From assembly GCF_020085105.1 (NCBI RefSeq), contig NC_058042.1:21024501-21088500 (forward strand): a DNA stretch of 64,000 bases. The letters run 5' to 3'. The position numbers were made by a program, and so were the translations under genes. Source of the stretch: Siniperca chuatsi. Its lineage: Eukaryota; Chordata; Actinopteri; Centrarchiformes; Sinipercidae. This document shows, piece by piece, positions 1-13,483 of the stretch (positions within the stretch are counted from its first letter, which is position 1; every line of letters starts with the position of its first letter). The notes beneath the pieces were generated by a model. The model did not search any database. It was not told the origin of the DNA and worked only from the letters and a program-made list of their open reading frames with translations.

Positions 1-330
1 GAAGAAGAAGAAGATTAATAGTAATAGCACATAAGCAATTGATTTGGTTAAAAAAAAAGTAATAATGTGTTGTTCTTAAAATAATGTGTGATAAGTTTGG
101 CAGCAATAGCTCAGCTATTTTAGTTTTCTTTCCTTTTACATTGCCTTTGCCATATTTGTTTACATTTTTGTCAATTCAATCTCCATTATAAACAAAATGT
201 AAAATTTTATTATATCACATTAGAATGCTTCTATTTCAGAGGCTTTTGATTTTATGAAAACCAAACTTAAAAGCTCCTGCAGAAGAGGAATGATTGAATC
301 ACTGAGTAACTGACTTTCTCTATCTTCCAG

Positions 331-2518
331 GCTCGGCGTATCCTTAAAACCAGTCATATGGAGCGATTAGAGAAGAGAGTAAGGAGAGCCATCGAGAAAA
401 CACTCACCGCCCCACAAGTTCAAAAACTAGATGAGGTAAGATGCTGATTCAGCCCCTGGGTTTGTGAGATGCAAATACTGTACAAGAACTAGCAGGGACA
501 AGTCAGTGTTGCCTGGCAAGCTGAAAATCTTTTTCTGTACAGGTAGTACAGAAAAAAATCAAATAGTAACTTAAATGGGTAATCAAGAAAATGTGTTTAG
601 GTCTGAGAAGGTACGGTGACAAAGTCAGGTTTTACACAGGGTTGATGTAAATGTTTTGTCATTCTTAGCTTTACTTTTCTATTATTACATTAATTAAGGT
701 AGTTCCACTTTTGCCTTAGTTTAAATAAATCCTAAAAATTACTTGTGTGTATGCATCTGTGTATGTGTTTAGGGTGAGCATGACTTCTGGAACAAGTTAA
801 TCGAACGCTACTTGAAGCCCATCATTGACACTAAAGCACATCTGGAGGACGTCACAAGAGAACTAAAGTCACTGCGCAACAAGGTCAGCTCTCTGCATTT
901 ACTGTTTGTGCAAATGGGTCTGTTTTTTTGTGTTTATGGCATCAGTTCTCACATGAAGTGTGCATCTGTTTGGACCTTGAAATACTGACAACGTATTGGG
1001 CCAGTTTATTTTCTAATTATTTATTAAAACATTAGTCTGTTTTGGGAGCAAGCCTACTGAGGGGTCTACTACAGAAAGGGAGAGGCCAAAGACAAGTCAA
1101 ACAGAAAATTGACCCATCTATTTATGTTTATTGCTCTCCTGATTGGTGTGTTGTTGACTTCGACCACTGTCAAACCACTCGCAAACCTTCCTGAAGTGCA
1201 CATGCCATGATAACATCAGAGAAAGTGAGGGAAAAAGTTCCTCCAGCCAAGCAAGAGCTGAAAACCCAGTCACCTCTTACCATCTGTTGCATAGTGCACC
1301 TTTTAATCTGCTTAGAAATTTAGAACAAAGGAGGGATATAAGAAAAGTTGATAGCTTCCAGTAAACAGTGTAGCACAGTGGGCTTCAGGTGCTGGGAGGC
1401 CAAGGAATAATTTCTTTTTGGAATAAACAGAGCCAAGAGCTCTGTCCAAACTGTTAGTGCTTTCTACAAACGTTTGAGGTGACCCTCAAAAACGACTCTT
1501 TTGCTTTCCTTAAAATATGTTTTTACGTCAACCTATTAAAAGATATATATTACAATTACAGCCTAGATTTTAAAGGCAGATGTCAATATCAATATTTGAG
1601 AGTTTAAAAAGCCGATAATACAGTATACTGTCCAATATTCGTTTTTTTCGTAAACACAAACGTTTCTGATAAATTTTGGTTATCAAAAAATTGCGACCAA
1701 GATATGTAGTGAGCGGGACATTTGAAATAAAAAAATAATAATTTGTCAATGCTGTCTGGTGGAAAAACTACAGTACTAAATGCTGACACTGTTTCTAAAT
1801 TACCTCAGACATATCTTTGGCATTTGTCTGGTACAATTCCTTGTGACTTATTGGCCAACATATATGCTAATACCGATATATCTGTGATAAACTAGCTTTG
1901 TTATTGTATCATTCAGAAAACATCCCTTGATTGGCTTGTTTGGAATGGGAATGACAATGAGCAAAGACTCATGGGGCATTTTATATCTTTCTGGGGAGTT
2001 CATCTCAGTTAAAATTTCTGTCCATTTTGTATGCACACTCATACTTTTCAATACAACTAACATTGCAGGCACTAAAACTGACATGTTATTTGTATTTAGT
2101 ATGAAGAAACAGTATTAAATACTCCTTCCTCCCCACAGGCAGTCTTCCTGTATTTCATCATCAACGTGCTGTGGGTGGTGGCTACCTTCTTCCTGCAGGC
2201 CATAGGAAATGATGTCATCAGCATCAAGATCCCTAAATACTATCCAAATGGAAGTCTATCTGAAGAATCCCTCAAGGTTGGGAGAGACAGACACACACAC
2301 AGACAGCCCTACATGCATGTGCTGCAGAGATAGAATTAGTTAAAAGGAGGACTGTGACATATTTTTGAATGTTTGTCAGTAATGCTGTAACTCCTGCTAA
2401 AAGTAATCACCATTACTGTCATTTTGTGTTGACAGGTGGAGCCAGTCAGTTTGATGTTCCTGTTGTCTTTTGCTATTCTTCTCATTATCCAGTTTCTGGC
2501 CATGTTATATCACAGGTG

Positions 2519-2549
<31 letters not shown>

Positions 2550-5500
2550 TTTTTCTCATCACTTCAAATTCAGTTTTTACTTTTTTGCAGCTGTAAAATC
2601 AGACTATATATTTGACAGCTTCATGGCTAACTCACAGACTGACCTTGAAAACTAAGCAGGAAAACATCCTAATTTTCAGAGAGTGGAGGTTTGATTCAGT
2701 GGCAAAGAAATGATAGCAAAGTTTTTAAACTGGTACTGAATATTTTCCCCCATCATGAGCAGCATTAATACATTTATGGAGAATTATAATTACATCTTCT
2801 GTTCTTGGAACTATTCTACATCTGTTTCTTCATTTTCCCATATTTTCTACTCGTGTTTCATCTTGGTGCCTCTCTGTTTGCAGGATCTACACTCTGATCC
2901 ATGTGGTGTCCTATCGCAGCACAGAGAAAGACTACAGACAAAGAGACAATGTAAGTAACAACACTCAAACACACACACACGTATATACACATAAAACTGC
3001 TGGGACTTTGTTTTTGTACCTTGTCAGGTACAAGACTTGCAGAGGCTTTGAATATATTAAGGTCCCTTAACATAACATTGTTAAAGAAAGAGAACCAAAC
3101 GGACTTGTCATGAAAACGGAAACAGTAAAACATAACTATACACAAATCTAAACTTCACTATCAATCACTAAAACATAATGACAGCTTGTTTAGACACCCA
3201 AACATTATGACACTATACTAATATGGCTTTTGCATCAACATTTGCAGTACACCTAAAAACTCACAGTATATATATGACTCAAGCACTGACTGGAATGGAC
3301 TGGGACTTAAAAGCAGCCCTGGAGTTTGACACAGAGCAGCCAAACACAGCTGGCATGCAAATACTACAAGGCCTATGACGGGATTCACATACAGTATGGT
3401 GTATTCACAATAGAATATGCATTTAAATATGAGTTTAATATAGGCAATTGCGCAAGAGGGGTTCAATAACATTTAATCATTACAAAAAATGCAGAAAGTG
3501 CAATAATGGGTTCCAAAAAGAAAACATATTCAATATATAAGGTATGAGCATGTAAGCTAAATAAAGCTAATGGACAGGTAAAGGATATTATTTATTCAGG
3601 CCATAGATTAGTAGTGACATGTTGTGAGGGAAAAAAAACATAAAAGGGGAGCCATGTGGCACATTCTCTCTTAAAAAAGTGTGCATGTATCTAAATTTTA
3701 GATTTGAAGTACTGTACTGTCACACATGCAAACCAAGTTTTTTCAACTGCAGAATGACATTAAGACAACAAAATTGTTTCAGTTAAAATAAAAGAATGCA
3801 TACATGACTTACGCATGTTTTTGTTATCCATCAATTTAACATAAACATTTATATAGGCTAAAATGCAAATCTTCTTACCTAGTTGCAAACAAAGTACAGA
3901 TCAGTCTTGATTAACACGGGGATAGTGATGACTTCTACAGCATTTAATTGTCATAAATTAATAATATGGTAAGTTCTGGCAGTGTGCCATCTATAAAATT
4001 AAATGAGCAGCAGGAGACCCCACACAGGACTCCCTCCAACACATGACAGCTGGCTACATATACATGCTGTTTTCCTTTGCAAGGTCGTTATTAAAGCAAA
4101 TTACTCATTATCCAGCACAACTTAAAAGAAAAGGAAGGACTATAGGCATAGGCTACAAACCGTCACAAATCACACACAGCCAAACAGGTGACTTGACAAC
4201 TAAAATGTCAAAAAAATAAACATGAAACTGGAGGGTTCTTAAAGGTGCTATTGATAACCTCTGCCAAGGTGCATTTATTTATGCTAAAGTCGCGGTGAAA
4301 AGAGGATAGGGTTAAATAGCACTGGAACAACAAGAATACGTTTTTCTTCCATTTTTATAAGACATAGCGGAACAGAGAATGGGATGGTGAAACAAAAACA
4401 TTTGACTGATTGGTGGACGCTTCAGCGCGTCATTGGAGCGCTGGAAAAGGCTGAGGCCAGCTCAACTTTGTTTTGTAGCGCGTCACTCCCATCACCTAGC
4501 AACAAGTGTCGGGAGTCAGTCTGTAGCTTCATGGCTTCCATTGAAAATTAGTTGTAGCCTGATGGTTTGTCGCCGGTAGTCTGAACACAGCATAGCTATA
4601 CTATACTATACTATACCACGTGATTCAAGCATCGTATACTATTGTCTCACAAGCCTTATTAGAAGCAGGAACCAAACGTCAGACATCTCACACAGAAATA
4701 AATTCAGTCATTTTGCACCTATATATATTATGAAAAGTGATCCTTTTATTCTGCACCTTTCTAAAAGCTCTGGGTGTTTTTGTTGTTGTTGTTTTTTTTA
4801 CATTCTTCTACATAAAAATGTTATCAACATAACCTTTAATATGTTCCAAGCCCCAGCTCTTGTGCTGGGTGTCTGAGTGTAGACAAACTTCATTAACCCT
4901 GACTATGATATCACACAAACAGCTACATTCAGGCAAACCCATTACATGCGATAAAACCACATCAACAACTGCATATACAACAGTAAAGAAGTCCATACAG
5001 ACAGCCACAGCTGGTCATTTGCCACCAGGAAAGCCACAGAGGGAGCAGGGAGAGAGGAGGGGGTGTGTTTGACTCACCTACCGGTATTTGAAGAAGGCCG
5101 CTGGCCTCCATGGTGGCAAAGTGTTGATAACCACGTCAGATAATTACATTATTTTGTCCAAGTCTTCCCATGTGTCATGTGCTCTGACTTCGCCCTCTTT
5201 CTTTACCCGGGCAGGTCCAGTTTCGGAGCAGCTCCCTTCAGTTTCTCCTCTCAATCATTTTGAGCGGTTTGATTTTAACCAGCTAAGATTAGCTAGTGAA
5301 GTAGTCACGCAAAAAAAGCAGGTAGCTGATATCATTAGCGCTGCTGGGAAACTTGATAACTAACCCAGTTTGTTTCTTTTGAACAACTTTGCTAACTTTC
5401 TAGGGTTTAATTGGAGTGAAAGAGGCCACAGTGGCTTCCATTCACAATTTTTACCTGAGTCCTGACCGCTTACTTAGTTTCCCAGTGGCTTGAAGTTTTT

Positions 5501-6240
5501 ACTTATCAAGGGATGCCATTGCCAATCTCACCTGCGTTTCTATCGGTAGACACGCTCGCCTCCATAACAGTGCAATACCATCTGTCACCACACAAGCTAA
5601 TTGACGTTTACCACACCTTCCAATCCAGAGGGCGCTGTTTCACTCATTTTACCAAACTCAATGGAAACTTTGGGATAGATAGATTTAAAGTAAAACTGAG
5701 AAATTTCAAGGAAGGTCTGACAAATAGTGAATGGCACTGAAAATATTGAAGATTGATAGATTATTTAATTAATCCCAATGAGAAATTGCATTGTTGCAGC
5801 AGCCAAGTGGGTATAGTTGTAACATTACAATATTTTAAACAGCATAAACTGCAGGGCTGTAGCGTTTAAGTTTCATATAGCTCAAATCTTCTGCAGACAA
5901 AGCAGTTTTTCAAAAGGTTTTGAATCTGTATTTTATCTATAATATATATTTCAATCATCTAAATGTGTGCTGATTAAAACAGACGCTAGATGCAACAAAC
6001 GTGGCCAAAGACAAATGAAACATTTAAAGCCAGAGACATCATCACTCATTCTGTTAACAATGTAGAAACTCTCAGTTAGGATAAGTCTCTTCATTTACTT
6101 GTCAATGCCATCCATGAGATCTTTATTTGTGTGTGTGTCTGTGCCTTCCTGTCACATAGGAGGAGGATGAGGATGATGATGGCTTGACTCTGGAGAACCA
6201 AGTTGCCAATGGACTTGTCATTACCAGTGATGACCTGTAG
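331..6240 (+). CDS. chs1: Chitin synthase, C-terminal part (5' end off the window)
   Basis: Family-2 glycosyltransferase that polymerises UDP-GlcNAc into chitin at the plasma membrane; only the part after the catalytic core is present. Six in-frame exons are seen: 331-435, 773-883, 2139-2276, 2436-2515, 2884-2950 and 6160-6240, all with GT-AG borders. The second exon reads GEHDFWNKLIERYLKPI, the charged segment typical of animal chitin synthases between the catalytic domain and the last membrane helices. Then come two hydrophobic helices: one starting AVFLYFIINVLWVVATFFLQ, and one starting VEPVSLMFLLSFAILLIIQF followed by AMLYHRIYTLIHVV. The last exon is a 26-residue acidic tail beginning EEDEDDDG and ending TSDDL before TAG. 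Exon phases close without frameshift, so the gene looks intact. The catalytic motifs lie left of position 1 and cannot be checked. Mammals lack this gene, but fish and amphibians keep it. The symbol is by family; the paralogue number is not certain. Confidence 0.85.
2951..6159 (+). other. Large last intron of chitin synthase
   Basis: This 3.2-kb intron joins two phase-0 exons. It holds a short CA tract near the donor, a single CACGTG at 4617-4622 and a more GC-rich stretch around 4420-4560. No open frame in it looks like a known protein. A further small exon of length divisible by three cannot be excluded. Confidence 0.55.
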
Positions 6241-6595
6241 TCAGAAACAAACAACTGTAAACAGTGAAACACAACAACCAGCACACAGTGGCATCGCCAG
6301 TGGCAACCAACCAGCAGGTCTCTGGCTGGCAATCAAACACTTCTTTTTCCAGTTTTCACAATGCACTAAATACAGCACATATTAATGATCAAACAGCACA
6401 GAGGATAGCCTGTCAGACAGTTTTTGTAGACAGGCTATGTCTTAACCTTAAGGTCGCAGTAAATCATCTAGTCTTCAGCTATTCTGCAGCAGCTGTTTTG
6501 CCTCCCAGCTAGTGAGATTTGAGTATAGTCCAGCTAAGGTGGCAAAATGGCACAAGGGAAATCAATTATAGAAGAATAAGCTATAAGCTATATCT

Positions 6596-7341
6596 AATAA
6601 ACTTTGTTTGACAATATAAAATGAGGAATTATTAAAATGTGAACTCAGGTTTTTACACAATGGGATCTCAGGTAGGAGTGTTTTTAATTATCAAGTGTTT
6701 TATTTGAATGTATTTGCTCTAAAGACTTGTATTTCTTCTATTTGAAGTATGGTTGAATGCATCAAGTCCACAGACTAATTGAATGTCCTTATCCGAATCA
6801 AGGGACTAAAGATAGAGGGTGTTGTATATGTTGTAGAGAGTGCACATCCCATTATACAATAATTTAGGAGGGTTACAAAAATAAATTTTAAAAATTCCTT
6901 GTTGAAGACACACTTCACATAGGTATCAGAAAGTTTACAGAATAATCAGTGTAATCTGGTCTTTTTTTGCATTTTTATTAATCACAATAGGTTGTATATG
7001 GAAGCAAATCATTTTAATTTGTTCAAGACTAATATGTATGAGCTCCTTGTCAGTTCAGGTTAAAGAACAAATACTTGAATGTTGCTCCCAGGAAACAGTG
7101 CCAAAGATTTATAAATGTGATACTTGCACATGAAATATAGTGAGGAATACTTTCAAGATTTTATTGTTAGACCTCCTATTTTATACTCTGAATAGTTTCT
7201 GGTGTAATTTACACTAATGTGTTGCCTTTTTAATATTGTGTCAAGATGCCATCAGTGTAATTATGTTTACCAATTATGTATACCAATTGTAACAATTCAC
7301 TTTACAAAGGGATAGAATTTTCTTGAAAATATTTAAATAAA
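6596..7341 (+). terminator. Candidate polyadenylation signals of chitin synthase
   Basis: AATAAA occurs at 6596-6601 and again at 7336-7341, about 0.36 and 1.1 kb after the stop codon. Either would give an ordinary vertebrate 3' UTR. The rest of the 6241-8830 spacer is AT-rich and shows no gene. Confidence 0.4.
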
Positions 7342-8836
7342 CTGCCTGGAAAACTATTGAACTGATTGAAGTAAACGTGTGGACAATCTCCTTGTATTGT
7401 GAAAGAAATATATAACTACATATCATGTCAGAAATAACGCCTTTATGTGTAAATTGTATTTAAACATATCTAAATTAAGCTTACATGGTCTGACTCATAA
7501 TTAGCAGCTCATATTCATCTTCTCATATTATTAACATGCTCTATATGAGTAAAAAGAATATTTCATGTCCTTTGGATACAAAACTGAATTTTCTTATTGT
7601 TGTTGAGACTTTGACAGAAATGTGTTTATTCAACTCTATGGTCAAAAGGTGGTTAAAAAAAATATTGGAACAGGAAGCAGACTACACCGTTAATAACAGT
7701 TTAACTTGCTTTTAATCATTTAACTTTTTTGTATAAAACGAATAATGTCAAGTAGGGCATATATTTGTTGTTGTTTTTTCTATGTAATGCAGGGATATGT
7801 AGGGCTAACTCTACAGTATTTTCCCTGGTGTGGGGTTGGAGGCCAGTGAGCAAGGTTCAACTGCTGTGCACCACAATCCGGCACCCCTGCACTGAAGCGG
7901 TATGGGGGGAAGTGGGATTTCGTGAGGTAGGTAAAAGAAGAGGGCTTAATTGAGTGGGTAGTGTGACGTTAATGTTCTAAAACCTTTTCATAATTTGAGC
8001 GCTGTACAGGGTTAGGGTAGTTTCTCCTCAGTTTGGTGTACTGGCTGTCCCAACTTTGCAACATAAACTTTTGTCGATTACATTAACTAAATTGCTAGTT
8101 ATCCATTCATGCATTTGTGACTTTATTATCTTAAAGGCCAGCTAAAGTCAAAAGCATCGAGGTTCCCGAAAGCAGTTGAAAATTGTACTTATAAAACATT
8201 TGCACTTGTATATATGCTTATTTCACACCCCTTCAAAAAGACAAAACACAACCTTAGTTGACCTTTTTTTAATGAATAAATCATTGCATTCAAATGAATG
8301 GAAGCAGTAGACACAGTTATTAAATAGAGGCAATTGCAAAGCAATCATCCAATATATTTTTGGGGAGAGATGTTTCAGCTGAGGGTAAAGCAGCAATCTG
8401 ACACTGAGCACAACTGTAAAGGTTAACACCCATTTCATCACTGTGGGTGCAGAGCAGAAACATAGTGTCTCCCACATGACAGTGTCTGCAGGACAGTGCA
8501 CCTTCACGATGACACTACACACTCAGTTATCTAGTGTAGTCGTGTAACAAACAGCAAGTTGTTATGTCAGAATGGTGTGCCTTCTATTTTGGACAAAGGC
8601 TCAAGTCTGATTGCTGCCACTGTTCCCCAAACACCCAGTACAAAAAACCCAGCTATTAAGAACAAGTAATTTCATGAGTTTCAACTAATGTGTCACCTAA
8701 AAGATGTACACACTGGGTATTACAAAATGGCTGCCAGTGGTACTGTTTCAATACACTGTACACAGAAAATCTGATCTTAAACCTGTAAGGGAATGGCTAC
8801 TTGGAAATAAATTCTCTGATAACATGTTTTGTTTGC

Positions 8837-8842
8837 TTTATT
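8837..8842 (-). terminator. Polyadenylation signal of ddx21
   Basis: TTTATT on the plus strand reads AATAAA on the coding strand, about 195 nt after the TGA at 9035-9037. This gives a short 3' UTR. The 3' end of chitin synthase converges on it from the left. Confidence 0.5.
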
Positions 8843-9034
8843 TTCAGGGAGCAGAAATTGGTCATTAAATGTACTGTAAACTTGTGAATATTTGAAAGCT
8901 TACAATTCAGCTTGTATCATGATGGAGATTTCCACCAGCCATACATCAATCCCTCTCACTGACAGCCAATAAAAAAAAATCACTGCCAGCCCAGATGAAT
9001 GACAGTCAGTCTTATCAGTCCACAGGTCGGCACT

Positions 9035-12000
9035 TCAATAATCAAAAGCTTGGCTGAAGTTGCGTTTGTGTCCTCTGTTGTTGCCATAGCCACCACCGCC
9101 ATTCCGGAACCCGTTACCACGGCCACCGTTTCCCCCGAAACCCCGCCCCCTTCCACCTCTGAACCCTCCTCCTCTGTCACCACGGTTACCGCTTCCAAAG
9201 CCTCTGTCGCCACGGTTATTGAACTGCTTCTCCTCCAGCTCTGGGAGCTCTGCGGCTACAGTCAGTTGCCAACGGCGACCGTCCTTCCAGTTATCCTGTT
9301 GAACGATTGAGCGGGGTGAAAAAGAACGTTAGTAGGGCTACCGCAGTCTGCCAACTTCAACAAGAAAACACTGTCAAAAATATTTATAGTTGACTTTGGA
9401 TTATTCATTTTCACAAATTTAATTTAATCTTGAAAACACTATAAACAGTCTATCACATATCCTGAACAGATGGGAGATTTCGCTGTTGTTCTCACCTGCA
9501 TCTCCTTGACTTTGTCAGCTGGGACATCAAAACAAACTCCCTGTAATAAACAGAAAAAGGGTGAGAAGGTGAGTGTTTCTGTCTCCCTCTGTTTTAGAGA
9601 GGAGTCAGTCTGCTGTCAGCTATCAGAATAAGAGCCAGGCATGGTCACACCTACAAAAAAGGTTTCACACATTTAATTTTTCCTAACCGATGTTTTGCTG
9701 TTTGCCTGTTGTGGATAATTAGTTGTGTACTAATGTCTACTGTGGCTGTAGTAGCTGAATTCACATATAAACTAAACAAACAAAGTTTTTTAAAAAGAAA
9801 ATACACGGGTTCTTCTCTCAATTTGCCTTTTGATTTACCACCAGGTTTCCCATTTAATTTTAATTTGCCAAGTCTATTACAATCATTTATGAGGCACTGT
9901 GTGGGCCTTTTTTGTTGTTGCAAAAACTACTAATCCAAGTGGGATCTAACAAAAGCACTCATTGGCTATCACCTCGACCCAATTATTTGTAGCCTACATC
10001 CATGCTCAACTTTATAACTGTATACACCAAATATACTCTTTCTAGTACAGCGATTACTCAAAACCCTATTCTTAACCTTAAGCTAATAAAAGTAGAATTT
10101 GACAAGCTGAACCTAAAAAGTTCCACAATGGCTCCCATACTAAAACACAATGCGATCTGAAATTGAAAAAACAAACAGGAAATGTAACAAATATAATTCC
10201 TTTAACGCATATATAAACGCCAGCAGCACATCACATATGTACATGTTTGTGCGTGTACATACTGTTCTGCCTTTGAGGAAGGTCATTCCACGAATGTGGT
10301 TCTCAATCTCGTCTCCAAGCTGTTCTTTGATGGTTCTCCAGGCGTAACCCAGATTATGCATCTCCTGAGAACACACCAACTGCATAGTGGTGTAACCCTG
10401 TAACAACAAACGGAAACAATAACTAAGGTGGAATTAGCGTTATACAGCACATAAAAGCACAACAAATTCATGACGGTATCTAAATCACGGAGGACAAGTA
10501 CAACATGTTTAATTGCATAACAGGGATAACAGGTCATATCAGGTGGGCCTGTGTGTGTATACCAGGGCTGTTGCAGTTTGAATCATCCTGCAGTTGTTGT
10601 CTAACCCTTGCAGGGTGCATGGTACAACTTCTGCAGTGTTTCAGTTAACACTGCAACCCTAGATGAACATATATGAAGCTACTTTGTCAGGCAATGTTGT
10701 ATGTGAGCGTGAGCAGTAGCCGCTGTTATACCACTTTTTTTGTCTTTTGTTTTGGTTTTTGTGAATATATTTGTGTGTAGGTTGTTGACGAGAATAAAAC
10801 CAAACCAAAACCAAACTTACAGCATCAGAGTTGAGCAGTGACCTCTGCTCTAGACTTGTGGCTCCAGAAATATGGGCCAGGGCTGCAGCTAGCGCATCAA
10901 CTGCTCCTCTTTCCTCGATCAGTTTCTCAGCTGACGCTCTGAAGTACCCGATAGCTGTGACTGGAACAGAGTCCAGAAACCTGGACATAATAAAGAAATA
11001 AAATAATACCAAATCAATCTGACACGTATTTGCTTTCTTCCATACATCCAAAACAAAATATATATGGATCCACTTGGCTCTCACTCTCCAGAATTACCTA
11101 CCTGACAGCATCCTTGCTTGATGACTTGATGATATCATTGGCAGTGGGAACGCCAACTCGTTTGAATGTGATACCCTGGAATAATACCAAATCAAATTTG
11201 TTTAGTTTGATACTCAATATAGAAACATGTAGAGTCACACAGATTGCATAGAACGTCCAAAAGCTGTGTCTTTGTCAATAAAATGTGCAATTTTACACAC
11301 TATTTCTGACTACCGGGAAAAGTCGACTTTCAGTCTGGTTTTCTATGTAGAGCAGCAGCACCTTCTTCAACTCTGGCCTCTCCAATGAAACACTGTCACC
11401 CCTCTACATTTCTGTATTTGCTACTTTTGATTCTCCACTTCCCTTCTGTGCCTTCTCGTCCACTTCCATCCCATGTGTAACACAGAAGTGACTGAAAGCA
11501 TTGTTTTTTATTTTTGCATAGCTGCTCAAACAAATAAACTTGTTGCTCTTCTTTGCCCTTCTGTGATCTACTCCTTTGACTGAATTTAAAAAAAAAAAAC
11601 ACATACTGCTTTGTTTTCTACGTAGCGCAGCTGGTCCTCTTCTTTCCTCTGGTAGAAACAGATGCAGACTCCAGTCCTGCCTGCTCGGCCCGTACGTCCC
11701 GAACGATGGATGTATGACTCCACATCCTGAAACCAACCACAGACACAGAAAAATGTTCAGAGAAAGTAAAAGGTGACAGGCCTTTATGAATCATAATTAG
11801 TTTTGTTTTTTTAAGTGTGCAGTGAAGATTAATCCACTATGAGTTGATTCTTCATTTTTCATCAATCAACCTGTGCTTAAAAGTGTACTGCAGCTGTTTC
11901 CATTTTCAATTCAACTCAATCTGAAGCATGCAAATGCTAATTTTCAAATGTAATTATCTTATGTGAATGGAATCTGCACCTTAAGATCAGAAATTATTTA

Positions 12001-13034
12001 TAAATCTAAAATATAACATCTACATAGCAAAGAAATGGCACGTCCAATAAATGCGAAAATATACTCATGTTATAAAATTCTTATTGATACCTTGGGTGGA
12101 GAACACTGGACCACCAGGTCGACTTCAGGGATGTCTAATCCACGGGCTGCAACGTTGGTGGCAACGAGAACCTCAAAAGCCCCCTTCCTGAAGCCCTTCA
12201 GCGTCAACTCTCTCTGTTTCTGAGGAATATCACCATGGAGGGACTGGGCACTCTGAAAACATATAAACAAAATGAAATGAGAAAATGGTATTGTTCTCGG
12301 GGATCTGACACATTAAACATGCTGCAACAAAAAAAACTGAAAATACAAGCAGAAAACATCAGTTTTAAGAAGCGACAGCCCTGGCTAACAAATGTAACTG
12401 TCACAACTCCCCAATATTACAAAACTCTCAAATGATTGTTATGAAGTTATGTGATATATGAAATGTCAGTTGATCATTTTACAAATTAAAAAAGGTGTAA
12501 TGTATTGCTGTTGTATGAATTAGCTATTCATAAACTGTAAGTCTACCTGTTTGATGGATGCATTCATGGAAAGTTCGTTGGCCTCTTTCTTTGTCTCACA
12601 GAACAAGATGGTTCTGCCGTGGCTGCCGCTGTAAACCTGGATCACATCGCCTATCACGGCTGCACGCTGTGACCAGTGGCAAGCTATGGCCAGATGCTAG
12701 AGGAAAGGACAGACAGAGACAAAAAGATGAACACACAGAGAGAGAGAAACCAGGGAGCAAGAAGAGACATTTTCATTAATCCAGCGGGCAGATTTTAACT
12801 TGTACTTCATTATAATTCCACTGGTGTTGATGATGATAAATACAGAAGTCTTAACAGCAAATTAACTTGCTGGGCTTTCCTGATGGAAATATATGTGAAC
12901 AGTCTGAATTACTTTAACTGTCCCTGCTTACAGGCAACTTTGAGAGAACTAAGCCTAAGAACTAAGATTGCTGTAACGCTTGTTAAATTGCACCCATCAC
13001 ACACCCTTTACCTCTTTCACCTCTGCCAATTAAT

Positions 13035-13075
<41 letters not shown>

Positions 13076-13237
13076 TACTTCTACAGTTGTTGCAGCTCTC
13101 TGTGTTTTCTTGCCAATCAGGTCAACATGTTTGCACTCCGGTCTCATGTATTTCTTAGCCACCTCGTAGACCCAGGGGGGGCAGGTGGCCGAAAACAGAA
13201 GAGTCTGTGGGTTGGAGTCAGAGTCTGGAGAGGAGGA

Positions 13238-13285
<48 letters not shown>

Positions 13286-13291
13286 CCTTAT

Positions 13292-13322
<31 letters not shown>

Positions 13323-13419
13323 GACCATACTGATCATTTAATGTACTTTAACATATATGATACACAAACCAACATCCTAAAACTCCACAAATATGAACAC
13401 ACACATACTCATTTTCACA

Positions 13420-13483
<64 letters not shown>

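Noticed and set aside
10563-10665. Short MITE with AGGGCTGTTGCAGT and ACTGCAACCCT ends in a ddx21 intron
   Set aside because: The ends are only loosely inverted and no second copy is in the window, so it was not listed as a feature.
11404-11736. 110-codon minus-strand frame overlapping ddx21
   Set aside because: It is a shifted-frame shadow of the exon with [11 protein letters not shown] plus intron sequence.
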